Of a stretch of 49,962 bases of DNA, positions 34,458-42,309 are shown in pieces. This stretch comes from Acidobacteriota bacterium (lineage in GTDB: Bacteria; Acidobacteriota; UBA4820; DSQY01). Where the stretch lies: the NCBI GenBank assembly GCA_021814355.1, contig JAKAIJ010000001.1, positions 1 through 49,962 on the forward strand, in the 5' to 3' direction. The notes under the pieces are model-generated. The model saw only the letters and a program-made list of their open reading frames with translations. It was not told where the DNA came from and searched no databases. Position 1 is the stretch's first letter. The number at the start of each line of letters is the position of its first letter. Position numbers and translations under genes: made by a program.

Positions 34458-35609
34458 TCACCCCGCGCCCCGTCCCAGTGACGCGAAGACCTTCCGCGGC
34501 GGGCGGGGGGGCACCCACCGCTTGAGCACGTCCACGATCCTCTCCGCCGCGTCTCCGGCGCCAAAAGGCAGAGGCTGCCGGGCGATCTCCGCTCTCCACT
34601 CGGGCGAGAGGGCCTTCCGGATGGCCTCCAGGATCTCCCGGGTGTCGCACCCCACGTCAAGGACCGAGGGGGAGCGGACCCGCCCCTTCTGGCGGTCGCC
34701 CACGTTGATGGTGGGGACCCTCAGGCTCGGCGCCTCCGTGATGCCGCTGGAGGAGTTCCCCAGCACGAAGTCCGCCTGGCGCATGAGGCCCAGGTAACGC
34801 TCCTCCCCGAGGGCGGAGACGGCGGCCACGTTGGGGGCGCCCTGCGCGACGGCCTGGAGCGCCTCGCGGATGGCTTCGTGGCCCGGGTCCGCGTTGGGCA
34901 AGGTGATGACCCACGTCGCCGGGAAGGCGCGGATGGCGCCGAGAACCGCCTTCACCTCGTCCTGAACGTCGCTCCGGGCGAGGGTCGTGGGGTGGACCGT
35001 CACGAGCCCCAAAGGCTTACCCAGGGGGATGCCGACGACCCGCTCCAGCTCCTCGCGCGTGGGGAGGTCGAGCTTGAGGAGGTTGTCCGCGCCCAAAGAG
35101 CCCACCACGTGGACGGTGGAGGGCGCCTCGCCCATTTGAAGGACGCGCTCCGCGTAGACCGGGTGGGCCACCAGGTGGAGGTGGCTCAGCTTGGTGATGG
35201 CGTGGCGCAGGGCGTTGTCAATGGCCCCCTCGGTCTCCTCGCCCCCGTAGAGGTGGACCACGGGGATGCCCAGGACCGTCGCGGCTAGGGCCGCGCCGGC
35301 CGTCTCGTAGCGGTCCCCCAGCACGACGAGCGCCTCGGGCCGCCGCCGCCCCAGAGCCGCGCCCACGAGGGCCACCGCCTCGGAGGTCTGGCGCAGGGCG
35401 TCGCTGGACTCGGGCGCCCAGTCCATCTCCGCCGCCACGTGGAAACCCGTGGCCCGCACGGCGTCCACGACGCGCCCGAAGGCGGCGGAGCAGGCCATAC
35501 CCCCCGCGAGGACGTCCACCGAGAAGCCCCCGTCGTCGCGGAGCGCCTCGCAGAGGGGCCGGAGGATGCCCCAGTCCTGCCGGCCGGTGGTCAGGACGGC
35601 CAGGTGCAC
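34458..35609 (-). CDS. legG: NeuC/LegG-type hydrolysing NDP-sugar 2-epimerase
   Basis: A 383-aa GT-B-fold hydrolysing 2-epimerase. Family residues include the N-terminal TGRQDWGILRPL, the GDRYE box, GGEETEGAIDNALRHAITKLSHLH, and GNSSSGITEAPSL. LegG removes GDP and epimerises C2 to give the 6-deoxy-diacetamido-mannose used by LegI. Adjacent LegI and LegF homologues and upstream-pathway genes (legB, legC, ptmE) support LegG over sialic-acid NeuC. 37 bases separate it from the acetyltransferase gene and 40 from legI. Confidence 0.9.
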   Translation of the reverse strand: MHLAVLTTGRQDWGILRPLCEALRDDGGFSVDVLAGGMACSAAFGRVVDAVRATGFHVAAEMDWAPESSDALRQTSEAVALVGAALGRRRPEALVVLGDRYETAGAALAATVLGIPVVHLYGGEETEGAIDNALRHAITKLSHLHLVAHPVYAERVLQMGEAPSTVHVVGSLGADNLLKLDLPTREELERVVGIPLGKPLGLVTVHPTTLARSDVQDEVKAVLGAIRAFPATWVITLPNADPGHEAIREALQAVAQGAPNVAAVSALGEERYLGLMRQADFVLGNSSSGITEAPSLRVPTINVGDRQKGRVRSPSVLDVGCDTREILEAIRKALSPEWRAEIARQPLPFGAGDAAERIVDVLKRWVPPRPPRKVFASLGRGAG

Positions 35610-35649
35610 GGGTCTACTCCCGAATCCCCGGCCCGACGCGCGATGCCGG

Positions 35650-36702
35650 TCACTCGACCATCTCCCAGTGGATGAGCGCCCCCTCGGCCAGCGCCACCTT
35701 GAGCTTCCGGCCGAGCAGCCGGTCCCTCATGCCGGGGGAGATGCCCGTGCCGGGCCGCCGCACGGCGAGGTGCTGGGGGGCGAGGAGGGTTCCCGCTGGA
35801 AGCTCGCACGCGGCCACGAGGCTCCTCCGTGCGACGGCCGCGGTCTCCTTCTCGCCGGGGACGGGCTCTTTGCGGCCGTGGCCGAAAGCCTGCTCGACGA
35901 TTCTCACTCCCCGCACAAGCTCCGCCAGCTCCGCGGGCTCCAGGGAGGCCCGGTGGTCCGGCCCCGGGAGCGCCCTGTCCAGGGTGATGTGTTTCTCCAG
36001 AACGCAGGCCCCCATCGCGACGGAGGCCAGCGCAACGAGCGCCCCCTCCGTGTGGTCGGAGTATCCGACCGGGACGCGGAGGGTTCGGCGGATCGTCTCC
36101 ATCGCGCGGAGGTTCGCCTCCGCCGGGTCCGCGGGATACCGGCTGACGCAGTGGAGCACCGCCAGCCCGGGGACGCCCGAGAGCGCCTGGACCGCCCCGC
36201 GGGTCTCCTCCAGCGTCCCCATGCCCGTGGACAGGAGGACGGGCAGCCCCTTCCGGGCAAGATGCTCCAGGAACGGCGTGTTGGTCAGGTCGCCCGAGGA
36301 GACCTTGAAGGCGGGCACGCCCACGCCGGCCAGGAAGTCCGCGCGCTCTTCGTCGAAGGGGGTGGATAGGAAGAGGACGCCCTTTTCGGCGCATCTCGCG
36401 GCGATCTTCCGGTGCTGCTCGTCCGTCAGCTCCAGCCTTCGCAGCATCTCGAGCTGGGAGCCTCCGGCGCCGGTGTTGCGCTGCTGGTAACCCGCCTTCG
36501 GCGCCCACGCCGTGACGAGCCTCTCGGCCCGGAAACTCTGGAACTTCACCGCGTCCGCGCCCGCGGAAGCCGCCGCGTCCACCAGGCCCAAGGCCAAGTC
36601 GAGATCCCCGTTGTGGTTGACGCCGGCCTCCGCGATCAAGAAACACGGAGCGCCGCGTCCCACCGGGCGGCCGGCGATTTCGAACGAAGCGTCCGCCCTC
36701 AC
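35650..36702 (-). CDS. legI: NeuB/LegI-type nonulosonic acid synthase
   Basis: A 350-aa condensing enzyme that joins phosphoenolpyruvate to a mannosamine derivative. The TIM barrel begins CFLIAEAGVNHNGDLDLAL and includes VKFQSF, STPFDEERADFL, KVSSGDLTN, STGMGTLEE, YSDHTEG and EKHITLD; the C-terminal antifreeze-like (SAF) domain starts at about residue 290 (ARRSLVAACELPAGTLL). The start is GTG at 36702, overlapping the upstream SDR stop (GTGA); another GTG lies three bases earlier. Whether the product is legionaminic, sialic or another nonulosonic acid depends on the pathway; the context favours legionaminic. Confidence 0.92.
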   Translation of the reverse strand: MRADASFEIAGRPVGRGAPCFLIAEAGVNHNGDLDLALGLVDAAASAGADAVKFQSFRAERLVTAWAPKAGYQQRNTGAGGSQLEMLRRLELTDEQHRKIAARCAEKGVLFLSTPFDEERADFLAGVGVPAFKVSSGDLTNTPFLEHLARKGLPVLLSTGMGTLEETRGAVQALSGVPGLAVLHCVSRYPADPAEANLRAMETIRRTLRVPVGYSDHTEGALVALASVAMGACVLEKHITLDRALPGPDHRASLEPAELAELVRGVRIVEQAFGHGRKEPVPGEKETAAVARRSLVAACELPAGTLLAPQHLAVRRPGTGISPGMRDRLLGRKLKVALAEGALIHWEMVE

Positions 36703-37502
36703 CACGCGGTCCAACCCCCGTCCACCACCAAATTGTGGCCCGTGACATACGCGGAGAGGTCGCTGGCCAAAAACAGCGCCGCGCCCTTGAAGTCCTCCTC
36801 CGTCGCCATGCGGCGCAACGGCGTCCGGGATTCGTAGCGCTCCCGAAACGCCTCCGGCTGCCCCCGCCAGACTCCCCCGGGCGTAAGGCTGTTCACGCGG
36901 ATCTCCGGTGCCAGCACCGTGGACAGGTGGCGCGCGAGCTGAATCACCCCGCCCTTGCTGGCCCCGTAGCCCGCGGGGTTGGCCATGGCGGTGCCTTCGT
37001 ACAGGCCCAAGTCGGGCCCGACCACGCCGTAGATGGAGGAGACGAGGAGGACGGAACCGTGTCCGCCGGCTCGGAGCGCGGGCGCGGCCTCCTGGACCAT
37101 CACGAAGGCCGCGGTCAGGTTCACCCGCAGAGCCCCCTCCCACGCGGAAACCGACTGCTTCTCGAACGGCTCGGCCCATCCCGCCATCTTCGTCGTGCCG
37201 ACGAAAGCGGCGCAGTGGACGAGGACGTCCAGCCTCCCGAACGACCGGGTCACCCCCCGGACGGCGCCGCGCGCGTCCGCTTCGTTTCCGAGGTCCGCCG
37301 CGACGCACGCCGGCCTCGTCCCGCCGACTCCCTCGAGGGCCTCGGCCTGCCGCTCGCAGGCCTCGAGGGACAGGTCGCACAGGACGACCCGCGCACCGGC
37401 TTCCAGCAGCGCCGCCGCGATCGCGGAGCCGATATGCCCCGCGCCGCCCGTCACCAGCGCGACACGTCCACCCAGGTCCATGAGCTCCCCGACCGTCTTC
37501 AT
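36699..37502 (-). CDS. Short-chain dehydrogenase (PtmA-like)
   Basis: A 267-aa classical SDR: VALVTGGAGHIGSAIA, the cofactor region CDLSLEA, NAG replaced by CAA (VHCAAFVG), the catalytic Ser in LLVSSIYG and YGASK. The C-terminus VTGHNLVVDGGWT is standard. It lies between the nonulosonic acid synthase and cytidylyltransferase genes with overlaps on both sides, the place where PtmA-like SDRs occur in Campylobacter-type legionaminic-acid loci. It probably adjusts a keto or hydroxy group of a precursor sugar; the substrate is not known. Confidence 0.85.
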   Translation of the reverse strand: MKTVGELMDLGGRVALVTGGAGHIGSAIAAALLEAGARVVLCDLSLEACERQAEALEGVGGTRPACVAADLGNEADARGAVRGVTRSFGRLDVLVHCAAFVGTTKMAGWAEPFEKQSVSAWEGALRVNLTAAFVMVQEAAPALRAGGHGSVLLVSSIYGVVGPDLGLYEGTAMANPAGYGASKGGVIQLARHLSTVLAPEIRVNSLTPGGVWRGQPEAFRERYESRTPLRRMATEEDFKGAALFLASDLSAYVTGHNLVVDGGWTAW

Positions 37503-38233
37503 GGCGCCTCCAGCCACGGAAACTTGACGAGGCCGTGCCGGACGAGCAGGTCGGCCCGCTCGAACTCGTCGAGGTCGTCAATGTGGATGGCCCGGGCCTC
37601 GGGAACCTCCAGGAGGCGCAGGCTGCCCCCCATCCAGGAGTCCGACGCGGCCAGGAGGTAGTCCCGCCGCCACAGGTAAAGGGTGGCGTTGATGCGGAAC
37701 ACCTCGGGCAGGTCCTGGCGCCGCGCGTACTTCGCCGCGCCCGGCATCAGGGGCGCCAGGTACCCCCCGCTCTCGACGACGCAATGCCAATAGGGGTTGA
37801 ACTCGGGGCGCGATACCCCCACGACGCCGTCCGCGCGGGGGTCCTCCTCCAGGAGGGCCACGGCCCGCGCGACGTCCGAAGGGAGGCGGCCGGGGCTGGT
37901 GGGATCCATCAGGAGGAGGGCGGCGTAGGGGTGGCCGCTTCGCGCCTCCGCGGCCCTCAGTGCGTGCTGGAGCACGGGAAGCATCGGCGTCCGGTCCTGG
38001 GCGAGCTCCGGCGGCCTCAGGAACGGGACCTCACCCCCGTGGGCCCGGGCGACGGCGGCGATCTCCTCGGAGTCCGTGCTCACCACGGTCGCCGCGATTT
38101 CGGGGCACAGCTTCGCGCACCGGATGGAGTGGGCGATCAGGGGAAGCCCCGCGAGAGGCCGGATGTTCTTGCCGGGCAGTCCCTTCGATCCGCCGCGCGC
38201 CGGAATGACGCACAACAGGGGCTTGACGCTCAC
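37499..38233 (-). CDS. legF: CMP-nonulosonic acid synthetase (NeuA/LegF family)
   Basis: A 244-aa cytidylyltransferase: the CTP-binding N-terminus CVIPARGGSKGLPGKNIRPLAG, STDSEEIAAVA, and LLLMDPTSPGR, then FRINATLYLWRR. It activates the finished nonulosonic acid as the CMP-sugar for transfer. The start is GTG 38233, with GGAGG seven bases upstream; it overlaps the stop of the oxidoreductase gene (GTGA). A specific CMP-sialyltransferase-like gene is not obvious in the window, so the enzyme using the product may be one of the GT4 proteins, the unknown GT-B-like protein, or may lie outside. Confidence 0.9.
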   Translation of the reverse strand: MSVKPLLCVIPARGGSKGLPGKNIRPLAGLPLIAHSIRCAKLCPEIAATVVSTDSEEIAAVARAHGGEVPFLRPPELAQDRTPMLPVLQHALRAAEARSGHPYAALLLMDPTSPGRLPSDVARAVALLEEDPRADGVVGVSRPEFNPYWHCVVESGGYLAPLMPGAAKYARRQDLPEVFRINATLYLWRRDYLLAASDSWMGGSLRLLEVPEARAIHIDDLDEFERADLLVRHGLVKFPWLEAP

Positions 38234-39207
38234 GGGAGGACCTCCTCGGGCATACCGGTCCGGGCGCTCTTCTTCCATGCCTCGCAAACGGACAAGTCGC
38301 GCATCCCCTCCTCGAACGAGGCCAGCCGGCCCGGGCTACCCCCGCCCACGACTTCGAGAAAGGCCCGCATCTGCTCCAGGTACATGTCCTGCGCGGGCGC
38401 GGGAAGAACGTCTTCCCTGCCCCCCGCGCGTTTCACGAGCACGCGGTTCCCCACGAAGTCGCCCACGACTTCTCCGCGATCCCCCGCGGCGCGGATGAAC
38501 CGGACGGGGGACCGGCTGAGGTAGTCCAGGGCGAGGGAGACCTGCGGCCCGTCCGTGACCTGCCACGCCGCCTCCGCCATCTCCTCCGTCTGGATGCCGA
38601 GCCGTCCCAGGTTCGCGGCGGTTCCATGCACGCGCCGGGGAACGCCGAAGAGACGGACCGCAAGGTCCACGTCGTGGATGAGGTCCAGGATGACCCCGCC
38701 CTCGCCTTCGCGGGCGGCGTAGCTCCGGCGGTAATCCCGGTCCGGGCGCCAGCCGGGCAGGTAGGAGCGGCACTCTCCGCGGACCGAGTGCACCTCTCCC
38801 GCCTCCGGCAGGCGCTCCTCCAGGCGGCGAAGCGTCGGGCTGAAGCGGAGGCAGAGCGCGACGAAGAATCCGACCCCGCGCGCATCGAGGGCGGGCCGGA
38901 GGCGCGCGGCCTCCGCGCAGGTCGCCGCGAGGGGTTTCTCGCAGAGCACCGGCAGGCCCAACTCCACGGCCGCGAGGGCGTCCTGGGGGTGCCGGCCCGT
39001 GTCGGTGGCGACGACCGATCCCCGGGCGCCCATCCGCCGGGCCTCTTCCAGGTTCCGGGCGCAGGAGAGCCCCCGAGCCTCCAGTTCTTTCCTCCGGTCG
39101 GGACGGATGGGAACGGCCAGCGCGCCCGCACCCAGTGTTTCGAGCGCCTGGAGGTGCCGCATCCCGATGGAGCCGGTTCCGACGACCGCGATCAAGGGGC
39201 GGGTCAT
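38230..39207 (-). CDS. Gfo/Idh/MocA-family sugar oxidoreductase
   Basis: A 325-aa NAD(P)-dependent oxidoreductase. The Rossmann domain begins IAVVGTGSIGMRHLQAL, VVATDTGRH follows, and LCEKPLA carries the conserved catalytic-type Lys. The C-terminal domain has GGVILDLIHDVDLAVRLFG with the family His/Asp pair. It is translationally coupled to legF, so a role in the nonulosonic acid branch, or its precursor, is likely. The start ATG 39207 follows from the family N-terminus; 18 extra codons upstream are unlikely. The substrate is unknown. Confidence 0.85.
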   Translation of the reverse strand: MTRPLIAVVGTGSIGMRHLQALETLGAGALAVPIRPDRRKELEARGLSCARNLEEARRMGARGSVVATDTGRHPQDALAAVELGLPVLCEKPLAATCAEAARLRPALDARGVGFFVALCLRFSPTLRRLEERLPEAGEVHSVRGECRSYLPGWRPDRDYRRSYAAREGEGGVILDLIHDVDLAVRLFGVPRRVHGTAANLGRLGIQTEEMAEAAWQVTDGPQVSLALDYLSRSPVRFIRAAGDRGEVVGDFVGNRVLVKRAGGREDVLPAPAQDMYLEQMRAFLEVVGGGSPGRLASFEEGMRDLSVCEAWKKSARTGMPEEVLP

Positions 39208-39287
39208 CCGCGGACGCCCAGAACGAGAGTGCCCGCCATGGTCAGCCGATCTCTCCCGCAAAGAGCTCCCGGCGGCGGTTCCCGGGA

Positions 39288-39320
39288 CGCTCCCGCGCGG
39301 GCCCCGCGCCTTCGGGAGCG
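39288..39320. other. 8-bp inverted repeat in a 150-base intergenic gap
   Basis: CGCTCCCG (39288-39295) and CGGGAGCG (39313-39320) can pair around a GC-rich 17-base loop between the acetyltransferase and oxidoreductase genes. No T-run follows on the coding strand. This gap is one of the few real breaks in the run of overlapping genes. It could be a processing or attenuation hairpin; a promoter was not recognisable. Confidence 0.35.
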
Positions 39321-39357
39321 AAGCTGCCGTCCGCGGAGGCGCGGAATGGCGCGGCGG

Positions 39358-40032
39358 TCACTTCTCGCCCCCGCCGCCCCGCGTGTGCCCGGCCCCCTTG
39401 AAGGCGTCGTAGCTCCGCTCCCCGGTCCGCAGGGCTTCGGGCAGCGGCGCCTCCTCGTCCAGATCGAGGCAGCGCACGCCGCCGCCTTCCAGTTTGTACC
39501 GCAGACCGCTCTCCGGGCAGGCCGCGCTCCCGGAGGCGTCGAAGGCGAGCCGGTGGCCGTGGCGGCTCATCCAGCCCGCCCGGCGCGCGGGCACACCCAC
39601 GATGAGCGCGTAGTCCGGGACGTCTCTTGCCACGACGGCGCCCGCGGCCACGAAGGCGTACCGTCCCACCGTCACGCCGCACACGATGGTGGCGTTGGCC
39701 CCGATGGTGCAGCCACGTTTCAGCAGAGTTTTCTCGTAGAGGCTGTGGCGGTTGACCTGGGAGCGGGGGTTGGTGACGTTGGTGAGCACGCACGAGGGGC
39801 CCAGGAAGACGTCGTCCTCCACGACGGCGCCGGTGTAGAGGGAGACGTTGTTCTGCACCTTCACGTTGTCGCCGATCACCACGTCGTTGGCCACGTTGCA
39901 GTTCTGGCCGAAGACGCAGTGCCTTCCGATCTTGGCGCCCCTCTGGATGTGGCAGAAGTGCCAGATCCTGGTCCCTTCGCCGATCTCGCAGGGCTCGTCC
40001 ACGAAGGCCGACTCGTGCTTGAAGTAGCTCAT
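39358..40032 (-). CDS. wlbB: UDP-3-amino-sugar N-acetyltransferase (WlbB/WbpD-like)
   Basis: A 224-aa hexapeptide-repeat acetyltransferase. The N-terminus (YFKHESAFVDEPCEIGEGTRIWHFCHI) and QNNVSLYTGAVVEDDVFLGPSCVLTNVTNPRS are diagnostic of the WlbB/WbpD group, which acetylates the 3-amino group of UDP-GlcNAc(3NH2)A. The last about 40 residues (DLDEEAPLPEALRT onward) are an extra tail. A GGAGG ribosome site precedes ATG 40032, and the start overlaps the WlbA-like gene stop (ATGA). With the two genes upstream it forms most of the diacetamido-uronic acid branch. Confidence 0.9.
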   Translation of the reverse strand: MSYFKHESAFVDEPCEIGEGTRIWHFCHIQRGAKIGRHCVFGQNCNVANDVVIGDNVKVQNNVSLYTGAVVEDDVFLGPSCVLTNVTNPRSQVNRHSLYEKTLLKRGCTIGANATIVCGVTVGRYAFVAAGAVVARDVPDYALIVGVPARRAGWMSRHGHRLAFDASGSAACPESGLRYKLEGGGVRCLDLDEEAPLPEALRTGERSYDAFKGAGHTRGGGGEK

Positions 40033-41006
40033 GGCGCGCTCCTCCCCGGGGAATCCGGCGTCCCGGAACCGCGGGGCCCGGCCTCGGTGACGGGGACGGT
40101 GCGAATCTGGTGGACCAGCTCGATGGAAGGCCGGGCGTCCGCGAGGCCGAACCCCGCCCCCGCCAGGGTGCGCTCGTAGACCCGCGTGTGGAGGTCGGCG
40201 AACCCCTCGGTGAACTCGACCTCCTCCCCGTCCACGGTGATGGAGCGGTGGGTGGTCTGTCCTCCGGGCACGGGCGCGAAGGGTAGGTCCGACGCGTCCA
40301 AGGAGAGGAACCACTCGACCTCGGCGCGGTCGAGCTCGAGCCGCCCGCCCGCGCGCAGCGGCGTCCGCAGGTGCACCCGGCTTGACCGGACGGGGCCAAA
40401 GAGCCACAGGAGCAGGTCGAAGAAGTGGATGCCGATGTTCGTCACCAGCCCGCCCGAGCGGTCCTCGGACCCCTTCCAGGAGACGTGGTACCACCCTCCG
40501 CGGCTGGTGATGTAGGTGAGCCCCACGCGGTGGCCCCCGCGCGCGGCCGCGAGCCGCTCCCTCAGGACCACGAGGGCGGGGTGGACGCGGAGCTGGAGCA
40601 CCGTGTTCACGCGGCGGCCGCTCTCCGCCTCGATCTCCTCGAGGGCGTCGAGGTTCCAGGGGTTGATGACCAGCGGCTTCTCGCAGAGCGCGTGGGCGCC
40701 GTTGCGCAGGGCCAGCCGGACGTGGGCGTCGTGCAGGTAGTTGGGCGAGCAGATGCTGACGTGGTGGACGCGCCCCTCCTCGGGGCCGCGGTGGAGCTTG
40801 TCGAGGTAGCGGTCGAACCGCTCGATCTCGCGGAAGTACTTCACGTCGAAGGCGTACCGGTCGAGGATCCCCACCGCGTCGTGGGGGTCCGCGGCGGCCA
40901 CCAGCCGGTTGCCCGTGTCGCGGATGGCCTGGAGGTGGCGGGGGGCGATGTAGCCCGCGACGCCGACCACGGCGAAGTTCTTCGGGGGATTCCCGGGCGC
41001 GCTCAT
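40029..41006 (-). CDS. wlbA: UDP-N-acetylglucosaminuronate 3-dehydrogenase (WlbA/WbpB-like)
   Basis: A 325-aa Gfo/Idh/MocA oxidoreductase of the WlbA/WbpB group: NFAVVGVAGYIAPRHLQAI, SICSPNYLHDAH, LCEKPLVINPWNLDAL, then SGGLVTNIGIHFFDLLLWLFG with the conserved His. It oxidises C3 of UDP-GlcNAcA to the ketone, which an aminotransferase then aminates. It overlaps the dehydrogenase gene upstream and the acetyltransferase gene downstream, so three steps of one pathway are coupled. The matching WbpE-type aminotransferase is not next to it. Confidence 0.92.
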   Translation of the reverse strand: MSAPGNPPKNFAVVGVAGYIAPRHLQAIRDTGNRLVAAADPHDAVGILDRYAFDVKYFREIERFDRYLDKLHRGPEEGRVHHVSICSPNYLHDAHVRLALRNGAHALCEKPLVINPWNLDALEEIEAESGRRVNTVLQLRVHPALVVLRERLAAARGGHRVGLTYITSRGGWYHVSWKGSEDRSGGLVTNIGIHFFDLLLWLFGPVRSSRVHLRTPLRAGGRLELDRAEVEWFLSLDASDLPFAPVPGGQTTHRSITVDGEEVEFTEGFADLHTRVYERTLAGAGFGLADARPSIELVHQIRTVPVTEAGPRGSGTPDSPGRSAP

Positions 41007-42292
41007 GCGGTCACGATGTTCCGGCCGCCGCCGGGGAAGACGTTGCGGGTGTCCACGACCAGCGGGAGGCGCCTCGCCACCAGGGCGTAGTCCACGGCGG
41101 CGTGGTCGGTCACGACCACCGCCGCGTCGAAGCCCGCCAGGCTCCGGGCCGTGAGCGGCACGCTGGCCAGATCGAAGGCGTACTCCCGAGTGCGCGGAAG
41201 GCGCGGGACGTGGGGGTCGTGGTAGGCCGCGCGGGCCCCGGCCCGGTCGAGGAGGCTCAGGATCTTGAGGGCGGGCGACTCGCGCATGTCGTCAATGTCG
41301 CGCTTGTATGCCACGCCCAGGACGAGCACCCGGGCCCCGCGGAGCGGCTTGCCGAGGTCGGCCAGCCCCCCGCGCAGCCGCTCCACCACGTGGTAGGGCA
41401 TGGAGGTGTTGATCTCCCCGGCCAGCTCGATGAACCGCGTGGAGAAATCGAACTCGCGGGCCTTCCACGTGAGGTAGAAGGGGTCAATGGGGATGCAGTG
41501 CCCACCGAGCCCCGGCCCCGGGTAGAAGGGCATGAAGCCGAAGGGCTTGGTGGCCGCCGCCCGGATCACCTCGAAGACGTCCAGCCCCATGCGCCCGCAC
41601 AGGAGCTTCACCTCGTTGGCCATGGCGATGTTCACGGCCCGGAAGGTGTTCTCGTAGATCTTCACCATCTCGGCGGTGCGCGTGGAGGAGACCGGGACCA
41701 CCCGCTGGAACGCGGCGCCGTACAGGTCCACCGCGGCCTTCAGCGCGGCGGGGGTGTCGGCGCCCACCACCTTGGGGATGCGGGCCGTGGTGAACTTCTC
41801 GTTGCCGGGGTCCTCCCGCTCGGGGCTGAAGGCGAGGTGGAAGTCCCGGTTGGCCCGGAGCCCCTTGGCCGCCTCGAGGATGGGCCGCACCACTTCGTCC
41901 GTCGTGCCGGGCCAGGTGGTGCTTTCGAGCACCACGAGCATCCCCTTGTGGAGGTAGGGGGCGGTGGCGCGGGCCGTCTCTTCGATGTAGGACATGTCCG
42001 GCTCGCGGTGGTGGGTGAGGGGCGTCGGGACGCAGTAGATGAGCGCGTCCACTCCCCCCACCTTGCGGAAGTCGGTGGTGGCGGAGAGCCGCCCCGCCCG
42101 GACCTGCGCGGCGATGCGCGCCGAGGGGACGGTCTTGAGGTAGGTCCGGCCCTTCGCGAGGGCCGCCGGTTTAGCCGGGTCCACGTCGAATCCGACGACC
42201 CGGAAGCCCGCCTCGCAGAACGTGAGGCTCAGCGGCAGCCCCACGTAGCCCAGCCCCACGACTCCCACCGTCGGATGCCCCCTGCGAACCAT
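41003..42292 (-). CDS. wbpA: UDP-N-acetylglucosamine 6-dehydrogenase (WbpA-like)
   Basis: A 429-aa UDP-sugar dehydrogenase that oxidises C6 of UDP-GlcNAc to the uronic acid in two NAD-dependent steps. It shows VGVVGLGYVGLPL at the N-terminus, ESTTWPGTT, FSPERE, KIYENTFRAVNIA, and the catalytic Cys in GPGLGGHCIPIDPFYL. The start is ATG 42292 because a GGGGAGGGG ribosome site lies six bases before it; in-frame GTG 42313 and ATG 42310 overlap the upstream gene stop but place extra residues before the Rossmann motif. It opens the diacetamido-uronic acid branch and may also supply the AsnB-type amidotransferase. Confidence 0.92.
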   Translation of the reverse strand: MVRRGHPTVGVVGLGYVGLPLSLTFCEAGFRVVGFDVDPAKPAALAKGRTYLKTVPSARIAAQVRAGRLSATTDFRKVGGVDALIYCVPTPLTHHREPDMSYIEETARATAPYLHKGMLVVLESTTWPGTTDEVVRPILEAAKGLRANRDFHLAFSPEREDPGNEKFTTARIPKVVGADTPAALKAAVDLYGAAFQRVVPVSSTRTAEMVKIYENTFRAVNIAMANEVKLLCGRMGLDVFEVIRAAATKPFGFMPFYPGPGLGGHCIPIDPFYLTWKAREFDFSTRFIELAGEINTSMPYHVVERLRGGLADLGKPLRGARVLVLGVAYKRDIDDMRESPALKILSLLDRAGARAAYHDPHVPRLPRTREYAFDLASVPLTARSLAGFDAAVVVTDHAAVDYALVARRLPLVVDTRNVFPGGGRNIVTA

Positions 42293-42309
42293 CGGCGCCC
42301 CTCCCCGCA

